The position numbers and the translations under genes are program-made. From positions 1 to 26,154 of IMG/VR virus record IMGVR_UViG_3300029910_000251: a DNA stretch of 26,154 nucleotides; one strand, 5' to 3'. A model generated the notes under the pieces. That model was not told the origin of the DNA, did no database searches, and saw only the letters and a program-made list of their open reading frames with translations. The stretch comes from a virus. Of the stretch, positions 23,167 to 26,154 are shown piece after piece. The stretch's first letter is position 1. Each line of letters begins with the position of its first letter.

Positions 23167-23606
23167 GATAAGGCTCCAAGGAAGAAAACGGGCACCTTCA
23201 GCGTATACAGGTTGCTGTCAGGCGGTCCGTTCAGGTTGAAAGAGAATCCGTCAGTCGTGAGATTGAAGATTCCAGCCACCGCAAGGGCGTAGCTGGAAGA
23301 GGACGGAGCCAAGATGACAGGAGATCCCAAAGCTGGGACCGAAGGCCAATTCATGCCCGTGATTTGTCCGCTGGTTTGGCCTTGAACTAGTGGGAAGCTG
23401 ACGTATTGCATCAGTGCGAAGACCGCTCCAGCGGGCAATACGCTGACATCGAACAAAAGGTTGTTGTTAAGATCGACGATACCCCGCGAGAAGGTCGCCA
23501 CTACCGGCTCTTGCGCCGCGCCGAAGTTCCCGTTGAAAAGCTTGTAGGCGTATCCCAATAGCTTTTGCGGAGAAGGGATCGGGAAAGTTCCAAAGGGATA
23601 ACCCAT
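23163..23606 (-). CDS. Adaptor-like protein B, paralogue of the gene before the second fibre
   Basis: I place the start at the ATG at 23606 (MGYPFGTFPIPSPQK), one base after the upstream stop, rather than at the in-frame ATG at 23693, which would overlap the preceding gene by 86 bp. The 147-residue product has KLLGYAYKLFNGNF followed by VVATFSRGIVDLNNNLL, matching adaptor A over about 39 residues. The rest is beta-like (ALMQYVSFPLVQGQTSG, then a Ser-rich turn) and ends VPVFFLGALS. Its stop overlaps the SGNH fibre ATG, so the two proteins are made together. By position and duplication, a fibre-connector or chaperone role is plausible but unproven. Confidence 0.7.
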   Translation of the reverse strand: MGYPFGTFPIPSPQKLLGYAYKLFNGNFGAAQEPVVATFSRGIVDLNNNLLFDVSVLPAGAVFALMQYVSFPLVQGQTSGQITGMNWPSVPALGSPVILAPSSSSYALAVAGIFNLTTDGFSFNLNGPPDSNLYTLKVPVFFLGALS

Positions 23607-23607
23607 A

Positions 23608-23928
23608 TCAGTCGTTTGGTTGGTTGGCTGCTTTAGCCTCTTCGGCCTCGGCAACCTTGGATTCGCGATCCACGTCGCGCTTCTCGGAGGCAACGATGTC
23701 GAGGACTTCGTTTAAGAGCCAAATCCTCCGGCGCAAATATATCAGCTCTTCGGCAGACAGGTCTCGCGTCTCAAGGAGCTTTTGCGTGTCAGCAGCCTTG
23801 ATTCCCTCAACCTTCGTCATGATCCACTTGACCTCTTCGCTGTTGATGAGGGCGCTAAGGCGCTTTATCCGAAGAGCCAAAGAGGCCCGCTTGGAAGTCG
23901 GATCGGCGTTTTCGAGAATGCGTGCCAT
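23608..23928 (-). CDS. 106-residue helical protein downstream of portal
   Basis: Starts MARILENADPTSKRASLALRIKRLS, 3 bp after the portal stop. It is charged and helix-rich throughout, with a stretch EELIYLRRRIWLLNEVLDIV (about 60-79) and an acidic/Ala tail (SKVAEAEEAKAAN). It probably forms a coiled coil or helical bundle. Head-completion or scaffold-type proteins often sit here. Nothing in the sequence identifies which, and the family is not recognised. It lacks membrane spans and signal peptide. Confidence 0.6.
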   Translation of the reverse strand: MARILENADPTSKRASLALRIKRLSALINSEEVKWIMTKVEGIKAADTQKLLETRDLSAEELIYLRRRIWLLNEVLDIVASEKRDVDRESKVAEAEEAKAANQPND

Positions 23929-23931
23929 GGC

Positions 23932-26118
23932 TTAAATGGAAGGAGGGACGGGCTCGGCAGGCTGACCCGAGCTATCGGTTGGAGGGGGCGTACTGGGTTG
24001 TGCGCCGGGCTGAGGCGTGGCGGCAGCCATGGCCGCTTGCTGTTGAGCGGCGGCGATCTCTTCAGGAGTGGGAGACGGGAGCGCCTTGTCGGCCTGCTGG
24101 ATGTCCATCGACTTCAGGCGGGCAATCAGGAAGTCACGGACCAAGAGCTTGATCTGGGGGGGATACCCCATGTAGGTCAGAACGATTTGCGTCGCCTGTT
24201 CGTTCTGCTCGTTGATCTGGTCGCCACGGGTCAACGTGAGCTGAAGCGCCACGGTGAACTTCATGGCCTCGACCTGCGTCTTGTTGATGATGCCTTCCTT
24301 CGTCTCGCTTGCGTCGTTGTAGGTGAAGGACTCGGTAGGCGACATGTAGGCCACGGCGGTCGCGACGCCTGCCTTGGTGGTGTCTTCGAGTCCCTTCTTG
24401 CAGCAGATGGCCTTGAGGGCATAAGCCTCGTCACCGCTGCGCTCGATGGCCTGGATGCCGTACTTGAGCTTTGAACTGGGAAGCTGGGACAGCGTGTCGC
24501 CGCCAGGAGAAAGATTCCCCGTGGAAGCCTGCGACTGCTGCATGAACATCTTCATGAGGTCGATGCCCCCGTCACTCAGGGCCGGACCGTCAATCGTGAT
24601 GATGGCTCGCTCGGGATCTTTCCCGGGCTTCAGCGTATGGAGCGTCTCTCCGGGCTGTGGAGGCCGTTCATCCCACCCTTCACAGGCTTCCCGGTCGTAG
24701 AGGCGGAACTTACCAGCAATGGAGTTGTCCCAAATCTGGCGATTCAGGAAGTAATCAATCGTCTCCTGGTTGTGCTTGTTGAGCTTGTATTCCGAGGAGC
24801 CGTACCAGCGGTTCTTGACCGGGTTGATGCGGACCACTCGGAAAGGACGAAGAACGCCAGGAGCGACCGTGTTGGCCGTGTAATCGAAGGAATAAGCGAA
24901 TCGATTCTTGAGATCGATGGTGATGACGATCTCGCGCAGGCGTCCATCCCCAATGGGATCGATGTTCGTGTAAACCTCCGCCATGCCCGTGCGGAGGACG
25001 TACTTATCGCTGGCATCGTGCGAGGTTTCGCCGTCGTAATGAACCGGCTTATCCTGCTCGGATTGCGCTTCGGAAGAGGCGTAGGCCAACTTCTTCAGGT
25101 TCTCCATCAGTTCGAGGAAGAACGCCTTTTCCTGGGGATCGAACTGCGTGTCGTCTACATCAGGCCCAGCGTACTGCTCAACCACTTCGGTAACGAAGCG
25201 GTCGTACTTATGGGCGATCAGAGGAGCTTCTTGGATGTCCTCGACGTTGAGCGGGCAGATGAAGTCCCGATGGTTGATGCCGTGGAAGTCAGGGCCAGCG
25301 TAGTTGACCTTGTGCATCTCGTAGGTCGTACGCTGGAACTCCGCATCCGGCGGGATGATGGTCTGCGGGTCTTTCTGGGGAACCTGCACCATCTTGGTCG
25401 GGTTCATCCCGATCATCTGCCCCGCCTTTTGCAAGAGTCCCATTTCCTCAGGGTCCATGGGGACTTCCTGCTCGATCAGAACGTCATCATGGTAGATCGG
25501 CTCGCCCAAAGTCGTTCGGATAGGCTCTTGGTCAGGACCAACGAGCACCGTGTCCGTCTCCATGAAGAACTCGATGTCCTCACGGTGAGCGATCTTGACC
25601 ACGCGCTCTCCGACGACCGCAGCCATCTCAATCGCGTCTTCTAGGGCATCGTGGAGATTCGATTGGCCCAGCTTGAAAGCGCCCCAGTCCTGAAGCTTGT
25701 TGGCATCATCCGGCGTCTGATCGTTGCGGATAGGGGTGATCGAGAAAAATGGATCGGTACCTAGGTAGTCCTTGGTAAGGCGGGCGATGATCGGCATCGT
25801 GATCCGCTTGGACTGGTTGAAGGAGACGTTCGACTTCTCGTAGATGCTTCCCGCCTGTGCGCGGTGGTAGAAATCGTTGTCATGCTCCTCAAGCCAGTGG
25901 TCCCGATGACGACACCACTTGTCCATGTCATCGGAGTACTTCTTGATGGTTTCGATGGCGAACTCGACGACTTGCTTGAGCTGGTCCCGCGTGAGGACGA
26001 GGGAACCGCCAGGAGAGCGGAAGGGCGTATCTACGTCAGCCGCCTGCTCCGACGCATTCTTTGCGGCGGTGACTTCGATATTGCGGGCGGCGTCTGCCGA
26101 TAAAGCCAGCGTGGACAC
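23932..26118 (-). CDS. Portal-like (head-tail connector) protein
   Basis: The GTG start at 26118 is preceded by an in-frame TAA 12 bases upstream. The 728-residue protein has features of portal subunits: a helical N-terminus, then a conserved-looking block SKRITMPIIARLTKDYLG (about 103-120) with a DPFFSITP strand, a mid-region NRWYGSSEYKLNKHNQETI (about 436-454) that resembles the wing/stem region of portals, and a QSQASTGNLSP loop. The last 50 residues are Pro/Gln/Ala-rich and disordered. Portals form a 12-subunit ring at one capsid vertex, through which TerL packages DNA. Here the gene leads the minus-strand operon and is followed by the 106-residue and fibre genes. The call rests on length, motif style and context. 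Confidence 0.76.
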   Translation of the reverse strand: MSTLALSADAARNIEVTAAKNASEQAADVDTPFRSPGGSLVLTRDQLKQVVEFAIETIKKYSDDMDKWCRHRDHWLEEHDNDFYHRAQAGSIYEKSNVSFNQSKRITMPIIARLTKDYLGTDPFFSITPIRNDQTPDDANKLQDWGAFKLGQSNLHDALEDAIEMAAVVGERVVKIAHREDIEFFMETDTVLVGPDQEPIRTTLGEPIYHDDVLIEQEVPMDPEEMGLLQKAGQMIGMNPTKMVQVPQKDPQTIIPPDAEFQRTTYEMHKVNYAGPDFHGINHRDFICPLNVEDIQEAPLIAHKYDRFVTEVVEQYAGPDVDDTQFDPQEKAFFLELMENLKKLAYASSEAQSEQDKPVHYDGETSHDASDKYVLRTGMAEVYTNIDPIGDGRLREIVITIDLKNRFAYSFDYTANTVAPGVLRPFRVVRINPVKNRWYGSSEYKLNKHNQETIDYFLNRQIWDNSIAGKFRLYDREACEGWDERPPQPGETLHTLKPGKDPERAIITIDGPALSDGGIDLMKMFMQQSQASTGNLSPGGDTLSQLPSSKLKYGIQAIERSGDEAYALKAICCKKGLEDTTKAGVATAVAYMSPTESFTYNDASETKEGIINKTQVEAMKFTVALQLTLTRGDQINEQNEQATQIVLTYMGYPPQIKLLVRDFLIARLKSMDIQQADKALPSPTPEEIAAAQQQAAMAAATPQPGAQPSTPPPTDSSGQPAEPVPPSI

Positions 26119-26154
26119 CCCAATTTCTTAACATCCGCTTACTATTTGTCGATA

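Noticed and set aside
23607-23693. Longer N-terminal start for adaptor-like protein B
   Set aside because: It would overlap the preceding gene by 86 bp in another frame. The ATG at 23606 lies one base after that gene's stop.
24637-25644. 335-residue open frame on the plus strand across the portal gene
   Set aside because: It lies opposite the portal-like gene, has no recognisable motif, and its Asp/Arg/Val-rich composition is the mirror of the portal's codons. It is a shadow frame.
1-26154. CRISPR array, tRNA gene, insertion sequence or integrase
   Set aside because: I saw no regular spaced repeats, no tRNA-like cloverleaf, no transposase or integrase-like frame, and no terminal inverted repeats.

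Overview
This window is a piece of a tailed-bacteriophage (or prophage) genome. It carries a terminase large subunit, a portal-like protein, two tail-fibre-type proteins, a run of small membrane and envelope proteins that looks like a lysis region, and a 3020-residue virion-type polyvalent protein. I see no ribosomal or transfer RNA, no integrase and no bacterial housekeeping gene. A lipobox protein, Sec-type signal peptides and an RlpA-like double-psi barrel protein suggest a diderm host. The host taxon cannot be fixed from this sequence. No major capsid protein, replication gene or recognisable classical endolysin is present, so the phage extends beyond the window on at least one side.

Layout. 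On the plus strand (2-13543) are a beta-rich protein cut by the left edge, a 66-residue Cys protein, TerL, a small virion-like protein, a Pro/Ala-rich protein and the 9-kb giant gene. The minus-strand block (26118 down to 13546) reads in transcription order: portal; a 106-residue helical protein; adaptor-like protein B and an SGNH-hydrolase tail fibre; adaptor-like protein A and a second fibre; a coiled-coil/transmembrane protein; two small membrane proteins; two Ala-rich proteins; a lipoprotein; a double-psi barrel protein; a DUF3309-type 49-residue membrane protein; a secreted protein; and finally a string of eight small, partly AT-rich genes, mostly joined by ATGA overlaps. The two blocks converge with only 2 bp between their stop codons (13543 and 13546). 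Coding density is very high and no gene-free stretch exceeds about 70 bp.

How the parts may work together. TerL and the portal form the packaging machine, although they lie on opposite strands about 21 kb apart. The giant protein joins a low-complexity N-terminus, hydrophobic segments, a possible metallopeptidase-like site, a kinase-like domain with lysine and DxxxxN motifs, a widespread phage polyvalent module and a C-terminal region resembling large polyvalent-protein associated domains. This is the architecture expected of a protein packed in the virion and ejected into the host. The two fibre genes each follow a related short adaptor gene, so they appear to be a duplicated adaptor-plus-fibre module, and one fibre has acquired an esterase/deacetylase-like SGNH domain. 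Both fibres begin with what looks like a cleavable signal peptide, which is unusual for virion proteins and is the observation I find most worth testing.
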